The notes under the pieces are model-generated. The model was not told the origin of the DNA, made no database searches, and saw only the letters and a list, made by a program, of their open reading frames with translations. A DNA stretch of 64,000 nt. It comes from Novosphingobium sp. SG707. Its GTDB lineage: Bacteria; Pseudomonadota; Alphaproteobacteria; Sphingomonadales; Sphingomonadaceae. The translations under genes and the position numbers were made by a program. Below, piece by piece: positions 1 to 9,260 of the stretch (positions within the stretch are counted from its first letter, which is position 1; each line of letters starts with the position of its first letter). Where the stretch lies: positions 248,001-312,000 of the forward strand of contig NZ_JAAZQL010000004.1 of assembly GCF_012275515.1 (NCBI RefSeq), read 5' to 3'.

Positions 1-1
1 C

Positions 2-877
2 GACGAAGCGGAGCAATGGGTGGAGCTGAACCGTCAGCCGACCAAGCGGGTCGATCACCTGCGCGGACTGACCATCATCAACGCCTTTTACGAAAATTCG
101 ACGCGCACGCTGCTGTCGTTTGAAATCGCGGGCAAACGCCTTGGCGCCGATGTGGTCAATATGTCGGTGGGCCAGTCAAGCGTAAAGAAGGGCGAGACGC
201 TGATCGACACGGCCATGACGCTCAACGCCATGCGCGCCGATGCGATCGTGATCCGCCATGCCAGCTCGGGCGCGGTGCGGTTGATCGCGGAAAAGGTTGA
301 TTGCCCGGTGCTGAACGCGGGCGATGGCCAGCATGAGCATCCCACGCAAGGTTTGCTGGACGCGCTGACCATCAAGCGGGCCAAGGGCGAGTTTGTCGGC
401 CTGAAAGTCGTGATCTGCGGCGATATTCTGCACAGCCGCGTGGCGCGCTCGAACATTCTGGCGTTGACGGCTCTTGGTGCCGATGTGCGCGTATGTGCGC
501 CGCCCGCGCTGATGCCCGCCGATATCGAGCGGATGCGCGTGACGCCCTATCATGACTTTGACGCCGCGCTGAAAGACGCCGATGTCGTCATGATGCTGCG
601 CCTGCAAAACGAGCGCATGACCGGCCAGTTCATCCCCTCGCCGCGCGAATATCGCCATCTTTACGGCCTTTCGGTGGAGCGTCTAGCGCGGGCGGCCGGG
701 GACGCCATCGTCATGCATCCCGGCCCGATGAACCGGGGCGTGGAAATCGACTCCAACGTGGCCGACCTGCCAGGGCGCAGCCTGATTACGACGCAGGTGG
801 AAATGGGCGTGGCGATGCGGATGGCCTGTCTGGAAGTGTTGACTCGAAAAGCGCGCAAGCTGGAGGGCTGGCAATGA
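2..877 (+). CDS. pyrB: Aspartate carbamoyltransferase catalytic chain, 5'-truncated by window edge
   Basis: Catalyses carbamoyl phosphate + L-aspartate to N-carbamoyl-aspartate, the committed step of pyrimidine synthesis, in the cytoplasm. The frame is open from base 2, so the real start lies outside the window and roughly the first 25-30 residues are missing. Visible family motifs are the carbamoyl-phosphate loop ENSTRT, the HPTQ motif, and [11 protein letters not shown] near the C-terminus. The stop overlaps the start of the next gene by 4 bases (ATGA), so the two are translationally coupled. The neighbour is a dihydroorotase homologue without catalytic ligands, as in bacteria where ATCase assembles with a structural dihydroorotase. 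Identification is secure. Confidence 0.96.
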   Translation, partial: DEAEQWVELNRQPTKRVDHLRGLTIINAFYENSTRTLLSFEIAGKRLGADVVNMSVGQSSVKKGETLIDTAMTLNAMRADAIVIRHASSGAVRLIAEKVDCPVLNAGDGQHEHPTQGLLDALTIKRAKGEFVGLKVVICGDILHSRVARSNILALTALGADVRVCAPPALMPADIERMRVTPYHDFDAALKDADVVMMLRLQNERMTGQFIPSPREYRHLYGLSVERLARAAGDAIVMHPGPMNRGVEIDSNVADLPGRSLITTQVEMGVAMRMACLEVLTRKARKLEGWQ

Positions 878-2106
878 AACAGGCAGCTCTGACCATCACC
901 AACGGCCTGATCGTGGGCCGCGAGGGTGCGCCGGTTGCGGGCGGCATCCGCTGCGACGGCGACCGGATCGTTGCCATCGGCACCGATGTCTTGCCGCAGG
1001 AAGGCGACCGGGTTGAAGATGCGCGCGGCAGGTTGATCGCGCCGGGTCTGGTCGATCTGGGCGTGTTTGCGATTGATAAGCCCGCGCTGCATTTCGGCGG
1101 GATCACCCGCGCGGCGCTGATGCCCGATCAGAACCCACCGCTCGATCGCTCCTCGACGGTGCGCTATGCGGCGCAAAGCGGCAAGCCCGACCTCTGGGTC
1201 CATCCGCTTGCCGCCGCCACGCGCGGGCTGGAGGGCAGCGACATCGCGGAAATCGCCCTGATGCGCGATGCGGGCGCCAAGGCGGTGGCCACCGGGCGCC
1301 ACTGGATCGCCGATTCGGGTACGATGCTGCGCCTGTTGCGCTATTGCGCGATGCTGGGGCTGACCGTGATCGCCCATGCCGAGGACAGCGGCCTGACCGG
1401 CAATGCTGTTGCCACGGCCAGCGAAATGGCGACCCGCCTTGGCCTGCCCAGCGCCCCGGTGGAAGCCGAGGCGCTGGCGGTGGCGCGCGATATTGCTCTG
1501 GCCGAAATGGCGGGGGCGAAACTGCATTTCCGCCAGATCACCACGCGCGGCGCGCTGGACCTGATCCGGGCGGCGCAAAAACGCGGTGTGGCGGTGTCGG
1601 CAGGCGTGACGCCGGCGCACTTCATGCTGTCCGACACGGCTCTGGCCGATTTCCGCACCTTTTGCCGCTTCTCGCCCCCCTTGCGCCGTGAGGACGACCG
1701 CAAGGCCGTGATTGAGGCGATCGGTGATGGCACGATCAGCGTGATCACCAGCGGCCACGATCCGCGCGGGCCGGAAGACAAGCGCCTGCCCTTTGCCGAT
1801 GCCGAACCGGGCATGGCGGGGGCCGAAACGCTGCTGCCGCTGACCATGAATCTGGTGCGCGACGAGGTGATCGACATAGCCGCCGCCTTCCGCCTGCTGG
1901 CCACCAATCCTGCCGGGCTGCTGGGCGTGGACGCAGGCGCGCTGGAAGTCGACCTCCAGGCCGACATCGCCATCATCGACGCGGATCGCCCCTGGATTGT
2001 CTCTTCGGACAAGATGGCGGCGGCTGCGGGCAATACCCCGTTTGACGGTCAGGGCGTACAGGGCCGGGTTCTGGCACTGTGGAAGGGCGGCATGAAGGTC
2101 GGTTAA
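874..2106 (+). CDS. pyrC: Dihydroorotase homologue, probably non-catalytic (PyrC'/PyrX type)
   Basis: Full-length (410 aa) type I dihydroorotase fold of the amidohydrolase superfamily. The metal-binding signature is degraded. The usual DxHVHxR after the PGLVD strand reads DLGVFA (residues 61-66). The usual CHxST reads RQITT. The usual TDHAPH reads [12 protein letters not shown]. Only the IAHAED histidine region is conserved. Known of the family: in Pseudomonas-like ATCases an inactive dihydroorotase is needed as a scaffold for PyrB. Inferred here: this protein stabilises PyrB, and a second, active dihydroorotase must be encoded elsewhere. It starts inside pyrB and its last 4 bases overlap the 3' end of the converging ybaK gene. 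Confidence 0.9.
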   Translation: MKQAALTITNGLIVGREGAPVAGGIRCDGDRIVAIGTDVLPQEGDRVEDARGRLIAPGLVDLGVFAIDKPALHFGGITRAALMPDQNPPLDRSSTVRYAAQSGKPDLWVHPLAAATRGLEGSDIAEIALMRDAGAKAVATGRHWIADSGTMLRLLRYCAMLGLTVIAHAEDSGLTGNAVATASEMATRLGLPSAPVEAEALAVARDIALAEMAGAKLHFRQITTRGALDLIRAAQKRGVAVSAGVTPAHFMLSDTALADFRTFCRFSPPLRREDDRKAVIEAIGDGTISVITSGHDPRGPEDKRLPFADAEPGMAGAETLLPLTMNLVRDEVIDIAAAFRLLATNPAGLLGVDAGALEVDLQADIAIIDADRPWIVSSDKMAAAAGNTPFDGQGVQGRVLALWKGGMKVG

Positions 2107-2576
2107 ACCGCGATTTCGGCCTGTCTGGCCCCCAGCGCGCTTATCGCGTCATCGGGGGCCAGACGGACCTGAAGCCCGCGCTGCCCGCCGTTGATATAGA
2201 TACTGTCCCATTCCTGCGCGCTGGCGTCGATCACCACGGGAACCTTGCGGGTCTGGCCAAAGGGGCTGATGCCGCCGATCTTATAGCCGGTGATCCGCTC
2301 GGCATCGGCCGGTTTCATCATCACCGCCTGTTTGACACCCAGCGCAGCGGCGGCCTTTTTCATCGCCACCTCGCGGTCGCTCGGTGCAATCACGCAGGCC
2401 GGTTTGCCATCGGCCAGCACCATAAGCGTCTTGAACACCCGCCCCGCCGGTTCGCCAAGAGCCGTCGCAGCGGCCTGTCCGATGCTGTCGGCGTCGGGGT
2501 CGTAATCATAGGTGTGCAGCGTGTAAGTCACACCTGAGCGGTCGAGAAATTGCGTTGCGCGCGTTGCCTTGGCCAT
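2103..2576 (-). CDS. ybaK: YbaK/EbsC-type aminoacyl-tRNA deacylase
   Basis: 157 aa, the normal length for YbaK, matching it throughout: the GEPAGRVFKTLMV strand, the VIAPSDREVAMKKAA segment and the GYKIGGISPFG loop. The family hydrolyses Cys-tRNA(Pro) in trans, as a free-standing version of the ProRS editing domain, and the invariant lysine in the FKT segment is present. The start is ATG at 2576. It lies 54 bases downstream of the chemotaxis receptor gene on the same strand and its tail overlaps pyrC by 4 bases. It could be cotranscribed with the receptor; no separate promoter was recognised. Confidence 0.9.
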   Translation of the reverse strand: MAKATRATQFLDRSGVTYTLHTYDYDPDADSIGQAAATALGEPAGRVFKTLMVLADGKPACVIAPSDREVAMKKAAAALGVKQAVMMKPADAERITGYKIGGISPFGQTRKVPVVIDASAQEWDSIYINGGQRGLQVRLAPDDAISALGARQAEIAV

Positions 2577-2630
2577 CGGGCATCTCCTTGGCCCTTGGCT
2601 CTATCCGTCCGCCAAACCTTTGACCAGATG

Positions 2631-4496
2631 CTAAAATTCGTTCCAGTCATCGCCCACGGCCCGCGCAAGGCCGGATGAGCGCTGATGCGCCTCGGACGCG
2701 GGGCGCGCGCGCGCCTCAGACACCGGGCGGGGTCGGTGCAGCGTGGATTGGCGGCGGAAGGGCACCGGATCATCGCTGCGCTCGCGCCGAACCGCCGCAT
2801 CGCGGGTGCGGAAACCGGATACCAGTTGCGCCAGTTTCTCGGCCTCCTGCGAGAGATTGCGGGTGGATGTCGTCGATTGCTGAACCATCGCGGCATTTTG
2901 CTGGGTCATGCGATCCATATCGCCCACCGCATCATTGACCACCCGAATATTGGTCGCCTGCCGCTGCGAACTCTCGGCAATTTCCTCGATCAGCCCGCTG
3001 ATTTCCGAGACTTTGGTCACGATCCCCTGCAAACGCTCGCCTGTGCGCCCGACCAGATCGACGCCCGCCTCGACCTGAGTGGAGGAATTGTGGATCAGGC
3101 TCTTGATGTCGCGCGCGGCGTCGGCAGTGCGCTGGGCCAAAGCGCGAACCTCACTGGCCACCACAGCAAAGCCGCGCCCCGCCTCGCCCGCGCGTGCGGC
3201 CTCGACCCCGGCGTTGAGCGCGAGCAGATTGGTCTGAAAGGCGATGGAATCGATCACATTGATGATCTGGCCGATCTGCTGCGAGGATCGTTCGATGGCA
3301 GCCATCGCCTCAACCGCATGGGAAACGACATCGCCGCCATCGCTGGCCTGACGGTGGGCCTCCTGCGTGGCGGCGCGCACCACGGCGGCAGTCCGGGCTG
3401 AGGCCTGAACCGTTTCGGACACCGCGCGCAACGAGGCGGCGGTTTCCTCAAGGCTGGCCGCCTGAGTCTCGTTCCTGCCGGCCAGATCATCGGCGGCGGC
3501 CTTGATTTCCCTGACCGAGCGCATCACCCCGCCCGCCCCCACGCGAACCGTGCCCAGCGCATCCATCAGCGAGGAAACAGAATGGTTGTAATTCCGGCGC
3601 AGGGCCTCGTATTCGGGAGGAAAGGCATCGTGCAGGCGATGCTCCAGATCCTTGGCTGCCAACTGGGTGAGCGCGCCGCTCAACGCATCGACCACCTGTT
3701 TCTGTTCGACCTGCGCCTGTTTCTGGGCAAGACCGGCCTGACGGAAGACCTCCATGGCCTGTGCCATGATGCCGATTTCATCGCCGCGCTCGCGTCCTTC
3801 GGCCTCAAAGGAATAGTCGCCCTGAGCCATGCGCCCCATCGCCTGCGCGGTGACATGCAGCGGCGAGACGATGCCTTGGTCGATGAACCGGCGCGCCATT
3901 ACAATCGCCCCCACCACCAGCGCCATCATCATACCGACCAGAGCCAATGCCCCAACCACCAGCGGGTCGTCGAAACGATGCTCCGCCTCGCGGAAATCGG
4001 CGGACATTTTAACCAGCCGCAGGATAGCCTCATGCTGCTTGGCATAGGCCGGGGCCAGTTCCTCATCATAGACCCGGCGCATCGCGGCCTCGTCGCCTAT
4101 GCGAGCCGCCGGGGCAAAGCGGGCGTTCAGCGCGCTCCAGAAAGCATCGGCATGGGTCTGGCTCTGTTTGAGAACGTCAAGTTGATCGGCCGGGATCGGC
4201 GCGGTCTGCCAATAGGCCTTGCGCGCCAGATAGTCCTTTTCCAGCGTGGCCAGATTTTGCAGATGCAGCCCTGCCTGTTCGGGATGGAGCATGGCCTGCG
4301 AGGCCTCAAGGCAGGGTTCGACAACATAGGCGGGCGGCGGCAGGATATCGGCCACCAATTCGTCCTGCAGCGCATATTTGCGATAGATCGGCCCGCCATA
4401 GCGGATCTCGAAAATCGCGGCCGCCGACAAGGCAATGGCAAGGCCCACGATGGCAAAGATCAGCCGACTGCCGATTCTAGCCTTGTCACCGATCAT
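2631..4496 (-). CDS. Methyl-accepting chemotaxis protein
   Basis: 621 aa inner-membrane chemoreceptor. Membrane segments lie near residues 11-29 and 180-200, enclosing a periplasmic four-helix-type sensor of about 150 residues. A HAMP linker follows (MGRMAQGDYSF...), then a long cytoplasmic coiled coil. The signalling hairpin tip is conserved: AFQTNLLALNAGVEAARAGE and GRGFAVVASEVRALAQR, the CheW/CheA contact region. The C-terminus is Arg/Pro-rich, with no recognisable CheR pentapeptide. The ligand cannot be predicted. No che genes are nearby, so it is an orphan receptor. Confidence 0.93.
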   Translation of the reverse strand: MIGDKARIGSRLIFAIVGLAIALSAAAIFEIRYGGPIYRKYALQDELVADILPPPAYVVEPCLEASQAMLHPEQAGLHLQNLATLEKDYLARKAYWQTAPIPADQLDVLKQSQTHADAFWSALNARFAPAARIGDEAAMRRVYDEELAPAYAKQHEAILRLVKMSADFREAEHRFDDPLVVGALALVGMMMALVVGAIVMARRFIDQGIVSPLHVTAQAMGRMAQGDYSFEAEGRERGDEIGIMAQAMEVFRQAGLAQKQAQVEQKQVVDALSGALTQLAAKDLEHRLHDAFPPEYEALRRNYNHSVSSLMDALGTVRVGAGGVMRSVREIKAAADDLAGRNETQAASLEETAASLRAVSETVQASARTAAVVRAATQEAHRQASDGGDVVSHAVEAMAAIERSSQQIGQIINVIDSIAFQTNLLALNAGVEAARAGEAGRGFAVVASEVRALAQRTADAARDIKSLIHNSSTQVEAGVDLVGRTGERLQGIVTKVSEISGLIEEIAESSQRQATNIRVVNDAVGDMDRMTQQNAAMVQQSTTSTRNLSQEAEKLAQLVSGFRTRDAAVRRERSDDPVPFRRQSTLHRPRPVSEARARPASEAHQRSSGLARAVGDDWNEF

Positions 4497-4642
4497 GCCG
4501 TTTCAATCCCGCTGCCTGCACCCGATTGCACAGTAGCAAGGAGTGGTTGGCGCGGCGTAGCGCCCCTCCCTGTTGAAATACCTATCGCCGGGCCAGACCG
4601 CGCGCGGGAACAGGAAAGCGGCAGGTCCGCGCGCGAAAACCC

Positions 4643-4670
4643 TTGCTTTGGGGGCGGATTTCGCTAAGGG
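4643..4670 (+). promoter_or_regulatory. Putative sigma-70-type promoter of rpsF operon
   Basis: TTGCTT at 4643-4648 and TAAGGG at 4665-4670, 16 bp apart, about 120 bases before rpsF. The -10 context (ATTTCGCTAAGGG) is nearly identical to that proposed for rplO, and the same architecture recurs before the other ribosomal operons here. Otherwise the region 4497-4790 between the receptor and rpsF shows no gene. Confidence 0.55.
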
Positions 4671-4790
4671 CCGCATCTTCTGAAAGTGCGGATTCGCAGC
4701 CCGCGCACATGATATGCGAAGAAAGCCGGAGGGGCCCCGCAATCGTGCGGACAAGCCAGCGATCGGTTAACGGATGAAAAGGAAGCTGCC

Positions 4791-5153
4791 GTGGCTCTCT
4801 ATGAGCACGTGTTCCTGGCTCGCCAGGATCTGAGCCAAGCGCAGGTTGATGCGCTTGCCGCCACCGCCACCGAGATCATTGAAACCAACGGGGGCAAGGT
4901 CACCAAGACCGAAACCTGGGGTCTCAAGAACCTCGCCTACAAGATCAAGCGCAACCGCAAGGCTCACTTTGTGATGCTGAACGTTGAAGCCCCCGCCGGC
5001 GTCACCGCCGAGCTGGAGCGCCAGATCGGCATCAACGAAGACATCATCCGTTTCATCACCGTTCGCGTTGATGAACTGGAAGCTGGCCCGTCGGTCCAGA
5101 TGCGCAAGAACGATCGCGAGCGCAGCCGTCGCCGCGAACGCGAGGAGGCTTGA
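4791..5153 (+). CDS. rpsF: 30S ribosomal protein S6
   Basis: 120 aa; N-terminal [14 protein letters not shown] and the [20 protein letters not shown] central strand are typical of S6, which binds 16S rRNA as a heterodimer with S18. The start is GTG at 4791, with an AAGGAAG ribosome-binding site 6 bases upstream. An upstream ATG at 4774 is in another frame. First gene of rpsF-rpsR-rplI, with rpsR starting 3 bases after its stop. The basic/acidic tail ([14 protein letters not shown]) is a common S6 extension. Confidence 0.96.
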   Translation: MALYEHVFLARQDLSQAQVDALAATATEIIETNGGKVTKTETWGLKNLAYKIKRNRKAHFVMLNVEAPAGVTAELERQIGINEDIIRFITVRVDELEAGPSVQMRKNDRERSRRREREEA

Positions 5154-5156
5154 TCC

Positions 5157-5381
5157 ATGGCTCGTGCATTTTTCCGTCGCCGCAAGAGCTGCCCCTTCTC
5201 GGGCAAGAACGCTCCCAAGATCGACTATAAGGACATCCGCCTGCTTCAGGGCTTCATGTCCGAACGTGGCAAGATCGTTCCCAGCCGCATCACCGCCGTT
5301 TCCGCCAAGAAGCAGCGCGAACTGGGCCAGGCGATCAAGCGCGCCCGCCATCTGGGCCTGCTGCCCTATCTCGTGAAGTAA
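5157..5381 (+). CDS. rpsR: 30S ribosomal protein S18
   Basis: 74 aa, standard length. Residues [12 protein letters not shown] and the conserved [35 protein letters not shown] block identify S18, the platform partner of S6. The cysteine in SCPF is the usual one. It sits 3 bases after rpsF and 12 before rplI, all on one transcript, so S6 and S18 are made stoichiometrically. Confidence 0.97.
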   Translation: MARAFFRRRKSCPFSGKNAPKIDYKDIRLLQGFMSERGKIVPSRITAVSAKKQRELGQAIKRARHLGLLPYLVK

Positions 5382-5393
5382 GGGAGAAAATCC

Positions 5394-5987
5394 ATGCAGA
5401 TCATTCTCCTCGAGCGTATCGAGAAGCTGGGCCATATCGGTGACGTTGTCACCGTGAAGGACGGTTACGCCCGTAACTTCCTGCTGCCCAACAAGAAGGC
5501 GCTGCGCGCCAACGAAGCCAACCGCAAGGTGTTCGAAGCCCAGCGCGCCGACATCGAAAAGCGCAACGCTGAAGCCAAGGCTGCGGCCGAAGCCCAGTCG
5601 GGCGACGTCGAGGGCAAGAGCGTGGTTCTGATCCGCGCCGCCTCGAACGCCGGCCATCTGTATGGCTCGGTTTCGGTGCGCGACATCGCTGATGGCCTGA
5701 ACGCCGATGGCGCCAAGGTGACCAAGGCGATGATCGTTCTGGAACGCCCGATCAAGTCGATCGGCATATACGACGTTCGCGTTGCTCTGCATCCCGAAGT
5801 GTCGGTGACCGTCAAGGTGAACGTTGCCCGTTCGCCCGACGAAGCCGAACTCCAGGCCCAAGGCGTCAACGTCTCGGAAGCGCTGTTCGACAACGCTGTG
5901 GGTGGCTTCACCGAAGCTTATGACCCGAATGCAGAACCCGGCGAAATCCCGGCGGAACTGCTGGAAGGCGAAGCGGAAGCCGAATAA
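5394..5987 (+). CDS. rplI: 50S ribosomal protein L9
   Basis: 197 aa. The N-terminal domain MQIILLERIEKLGHIGDVVTVKDGYARNFLLP is the rRNA-binding L9 signature. A long connecting helix follows (residues about 45-75) and then the C-terminal domain. The protein exceeds the usual ~150 aa by an acidic C-terminal tail rich in Ala/Glu (FDNAVGGFTEAYDPNAEPGE...), as in other alphaproteobacterial L9 proteins. The ribosome-binding site is GGGAGAAA before ATG 5394. Last gene of its operon, followed by an intrinsic terminator. Confidence 0.96.
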   Translation: MQIILLERIEKLGHIGDVVTVKDGYARNFLLPNKKALRANEANRKVFEAQRADIEKRNAEAKAAAEAQSGDVEGKSVVLIRAASNAGHLYGSVSVRDIADGLNADGAKVTKAMIVLERPIKSIGIYDVRVALHPEVSVTVKVNVARSPDEAELQAQGVNVSEALFDNAVGGFTEAYDPNAEPGEIPAELLEGEAEAE

Positions 5988-6021
5988 TCGGTTTTCGCGG
6001 GTCTTCGGACTCGAAAGAATC

Positions 6022-6052
6022 GGGGGGGCGTGGGAAACCGCGCCCCCTTTTC
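6022..6052 (+). terminator. Intrinsic terminator of rpsF-rpsR-rplI
   Basis: Stem GGGGGCG (6024-6030) / CGCCCCC (6041-6047) with loop TGGGAAACCG, followed by TTTTCT. It starts about 35 bases after the rplI stop, just before the converging amidohydrolase gene ends at 6059. Confidence 0.85.
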
Positions 6053-6058
6053 TGTGCG

Positions 6059-7063
6059 TTACTTCTTGATGCGCAGGAAACGCGCGGCATTGTTGTACAG
6101 AATATCGCGCTTCTGTTCCGGCGTCAGATAGTCAGCGTTCTGGATTATGCCGATCGAATAGGCCATCAGGCCCGGCCAGAGCAGTTGATCGGTGCCGTAC
6201 ATTACGCGGTCGCCAAATCCGCCCTCGACAAGACGCTGGATATAGCGGTTCACTTCCTTGCGCGGATAAGACCAGATCAGCCCGGCGATATCGACATAGA
6301 CATGGCTGTTGGCCTGAAGCAGCGTCAGCATGTTTTCGGCCATGGGATAACCGGCATGCATGACCTGCACCCGCAGCTTGGGATGGCGGGCCAGCAGTTC
6401 CTCAAGCAGCAGCGGATTGCCCATCGAGCCGCGGAAGGTCGGACGCGAGACATTCGAGCGCCCCGAACCGCCGGTGCCCATATGGATGGCAACCGGGATA
6501 TCCAGCTTTTCGGCCAGAGCGAAATAAGGTTCAGCGCGCATGTCGCTGGGCGAAATGCCTTCATATTGCAGGCCGATCTCGCCCATCACCTTGAAACCGT
6601 CCTTGGTGAAAGCAACCTCGAGGCGCTTGAGCTGATCGGCCTGATCGGGGGTCGTTACGCTCTTGAAGGCCGTACCGGGGATCACACGCTCGGGCGCGGC
6701 GGCCTGCCATTTCTTCACCTCAGCCGGATCGCCGAAGAACACGCCGGTCACATTCAACCGCTTCATCTCGGCCAGCACCTCGGGCATATATTGCCCCTTG
6801 GCCGCAGGATAGAGGCGCGGCGTGCAATCCTCCTTCGACCAGCCGAAGGGCGCCTCCGGCCCGTCGGCGGGGTCCGAGGCGAGGAAACGGTCGGCATTGG
6901 GGCACATCGGCATGCCCCCGCTGGCAAATTCCCCGGCATGCATATGAACGTCGATCACCGGGCCGGGGTCGCCTGCGGCGTTCTGGGCCATGGCCGAACC
7001 AATCATGAAAACGTTACCAAGCATGGATGCGGTTAAAGCGGCTCGCAGGCCCGTCTTGCGCAT
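6059..7063 (-). CDS. Secreted amidohydrolase family protein (amidohydrolase-2 type)
   Basis: 334 aa from ATG 7063, chosen because it gives a clean Sec signal peptide (MRKTGLRAALTASMLGNVFMIGSAMA, cleaved near AMA-QN) and is preceded by GGGAGAGAGA; an in-frame start 25 codons upstream would bury the signal. Metal-binding signatures are DVHMHAG (HxH) at the start of the mature part, GEIGLQYEG, the histidines of IHMGTGG and MHAGYP, and the final aspartate in YGTDQLLWP. The TIM-barrel metallohydrolase family includes decarboxylases and lactonases; the substrate cannot be told. It is expected in the periplasm. No operon partner is evident. Confidence 0.85.
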   Translation of the reverse strand: MRKTGLRAALTASMLGNVFMIGSAMAQNAAGDPGPVIDVHMHAGEFASGGMPMCPNADRFLASDPADGPEAPFGWSKEDCTPRLYPAAKGQYMPEVLAEMKRLNVTGVFFGDPAEVKKWQAAAPERVIPGTAFKSVTTPDQADQLKRLEVAFTKDGFKVMGEIGLQYEGISPSDMRAEPYFALAEKLDIPVAIHMGTGGSGRSNVSRPTFRGSMGNPLLLEELLARHPKLRVQVMHAGYPMAENMLTLLQANSHVYVDIAGLIWSYPRKEVNRYIQRLVEGGFGDRVMYGTDQLLWPGLMAYSIGIIQNADYLTPEQKRDILYNNAARFLRIKK

Positions 7064-7210
7064 TCTCTCTCTCCCATGGGATGAAATGTCGGGGCGCCTT
7101 CCCTGTCTTGCGCCCGCATCGTCATCCTTGCGCGCCAAACTTACGCCGTCAAGTCAGCCATTTCTTCGCCCCCTCTTGCGGCGCTGCGCCAGTGCGATAG
7201 TTTTACCGCC

Positions 7211-8641
7211 ATGAACACAGAGCAAATCATCACCCAATTGAGCGCCATCTATGATGCCGCCGTCGCCACATTACGGTCCGATATCGCGGATTTTGCCGAA
7301 AAGGGCACGATCCCGCCCGCCGCGCGGATCGCTGAAAATGCGTGGTGTTATCCTGAATTGCGGGTCCATTATTCGGGACGCGAGACCCATCCCGACTCCA
7401 GTCGCGCGTTTGGCCGCCTCAATGACGCAGGCTCCTATGCCACCACCGTCACCAAGCCCCATCTGTTTGCGGGCTATCTTGAGGAGCAATTGCTGACGCT
7501 GGCCGAGGATTATGAAATCACGGTCGAGGTTGCCCGATCGAATCAGCAGATCCCCTTTCCCTATGTGCTGGATGCCACCAACGCGACCTCGGCTCGCCCA
7601 TGGGAATTGGCGCAACATTTCCCGACCACCGAACTGGCGCTGATCGGCGATGAATTGTCCGATGGGCTGGTCGATATGGGGCAGGACGGACAGGTCATGC
7701 CGCTGGCCCTGTTCGACGGGCTGCGCACCGATTTCAGCCTCGCCCGCCTGGCCCATTACACCGGCACCAGCCCCAGCCATTTCCAGCGCTATGTGCTGTT
7801 CACCAATTATCACCGCTATGTCGACGAATTCGTCGATTGGGCAGGCCAGCAATTGGGCGAGAACGGCTATACGGCGCTGTCGGGCGCGGGCGGGCTGTAT
7901 CTGACCCAGAAGCATGAAAATGCGCGTGTCCTGCTCTCTGACACGGCCTGGCGGCGGCATCAGATGCCCGCCTATCACCTGATCGGTCCGAACCGCAGCG
8001 GGATCACCCTCGTCAATATCGGTGTCGGTCCATCGAACGCGAAAACCATCTGCGATCACCTTGCCGTGCTGCGCCCGGAGGCATGGCTGATGATCGGCCA
8101 TTGCGGCGGGCTGCGCGATACACAGAAGATCGGCGACTATGTGCTGGCCCATGCCTATCTGCGCGACGATCACGTGCTCGACCCGGTCTTGCCGCCCGAG
8201 ATCCCCATCCCCGCCATTGCGGAAGTACAGCGGGCGCTTGAACATGCAGCCGAGATCATTTCCGGCCAGACCGGCGCGAACCTGAAGAAACGCTTGCGCA
8301 CCGGCACAGTGGTGACGACCGATGACCGCAACTGGGAGTTACGCTACACGCTCTCGGCCCAGCGTTTCAGCCTGAGCCGAGCCGTCGGCATCGACATGGA
8401 GAGCGCCACTATCGCCGCCCAGGGTTATCGCTTTCGCGTTCCCTATGGCACGCTGCTCTGCGTGTCGGACAAGCCGCTGCATGGGGAGATCAAGCTGCCG
8501 GGTCAGGCCAACCGCTTCTATGAGGAAGCCATCGCGGCGCATCTGGCCATCGGCACCACCACCGTCGATCTGTTGCGCGCCGAAGGGCAGCGCCTGCATT
8601 CGCGCAAGCTGCGCGCTTTCCGCGAGCCGCCGTTCCGCTGA
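7211..8641 (+). CDS. amn: AMP nucleosidase
   Basis: 476 aa. Hydrolyses AMP to adenine and ribose 5-phosphate in the cytoplasm, controlling adenylate pools. The N-terminal AMN-specific regulatory domain (residues ~1-190, with AENAWCYPELRVHYSG and RAFGRLNDAGSYATTVTKP) is followed by a nucleoside-phosphorylase-type catalytic domain (NIGVGPSNAKTICDHLAVLRPEAWLMIGHCGGL; later VGIDMESATIAAQGYRFRVPYGTLLCVSDKP). The length matches E. coli Amn. The start is ATG at 7211. It is a single-gene unit ending at the bidirectional terminator at 8663-8697. Confidence 0.95.
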   Translation: MNTEQIITQLSAIYDAAVATLRSDIADFAEKGTIPPAARIAENAWCYPELRVHYSGRETHPDSSRAFGRLNDAGSYATTVTKPHLFAGYLEEQLLTLAEDYEITVEVARSNQQIPFPYVLDATNATSARPWELAQHFPTTELALIGDELSDGLVDMGQDGQVMPLALFDGLRTDFSLARLAHYTGTSPSHFQRYVLFTNYHRYVDEFVDWAGQQLGENGYTALSGAGGLYLTQKHENARVLLSDTAWRRHQMPAYHLIGPNRSGITLVNIGVGPSNAKTICDHLAVLRPEAWLMIGHCGGLRDTQKIGDYVLAHAYLRDDHVLDPVLPPEIPIPAIAEVQRALEHAAEIISGQTGANLKKRLRTGTVVTTDDRNWELRYTLSAQRFSLSRAVGIDMESATIAAQGYRFRVPYGTLLCVSDKPLHGEIKLPGQANRFYEEAIAAHLAIGTTTVDLLRAEGQRLHSRKLRAFREPPFR

Positions 8642-8662
8642 TCGCCGCCTCGATGGGCATAT

Positions 8663-8697
8663 AAAAAGGGCTGCGGCATCTCTGCCGCAGCCCTTTT
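8663..8697. terminator. Bidirectional intrinsic terminator between amn and rplQ
   Basis: A near-perfect stem AAAAGGGCTGCGGCA / TGCCGCAGCCCTTTT with a 4-base loop. An A-run on the left and a T-run on the right make it functional for amn on the plus strand and for the rpsM-rpsK-rpoA-rplQ unit arriving on the minus strand. Confidence 0.92.
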
Positions 8698-8727
8698 CAA
8701 TTCACGACCCGCAAGAGTCGATGAGGA

Positions 8728-9144
8728 TTATTCCTCACCTTCATCCGCAGTCAGAACCGGACCCGAGTCCTGGCCCTTAGCGGCCACGTCACGGTCAACC
8801 AGTTCGATGATCGCCAGCGGCGCAGCGTCCGATGCACGGATGCCGGCCTTGATCACGCGGGTGTAGCCACCGTTGCGATCCGAATAGCGCGAAGCCAGAA
8901 CGTCGAACAGCTTAACCAGCTGAGCATCGTCCTGCAGGCGGGCGTGCGCCAAACGACGGTTCGAAAGACCGCCACGCTTAGCCAGCGTGATCAGCTTTTC
9001 GAGGTAGGGGCGCAGTTCCTTAGCCTTGGGAACAGTGGTCAGGATCTGCTCATGCTTGATGAGCGAAGCCGACAGGTTGCGCAGCAGCGACTGGCGGTGC
9101 TGGCTGGTGCGGTTCAGCTTACGCTGGCCGTACTTATGACGCAT
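8728..9144 (-). CDS. rplQ: 50S ribosomal protein L17
   Basis: 138 aa. The N-terminus [34 protein letters not shown] is the L17 signature; the C-terminal acidic tail (VLTADEGEE) is an ordinary extension. Last gene of the alpha operon, 116 bases after rpoA. The gap contains a strong GGCGGGGC / GCCCCGCC stem-loop (about 9227-9253) without a U-tract, possibly an RNA processing or stability element. Transcription ends at the bidirectional terminator. Confidence 0.97.
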   Translation of the reverse strand: MRHKYGQRKLNRTSQHRQSLLRNLSASLIKHEQILTTVPKAKELRPYLEKLITLAKRGGLSNRRLAHARLQDDAQLVKLFDVLASRYSDRNGGYTRVIKAGIRASDAAPLAIIELVDRDVAAKGQDSGPVLTADEGEE

Positions 9145-9260
9145 TGCATATTCCTTCGCGTTCGTAGGGGGGCCGTTTCAGGTACCCCGATCCAGGCGAC
9201 ATTTTACGGCTGCCGCCAGAACCGTTTGGCGGGGCCGGTTTCCCAGCCCCGCCGAAACTT

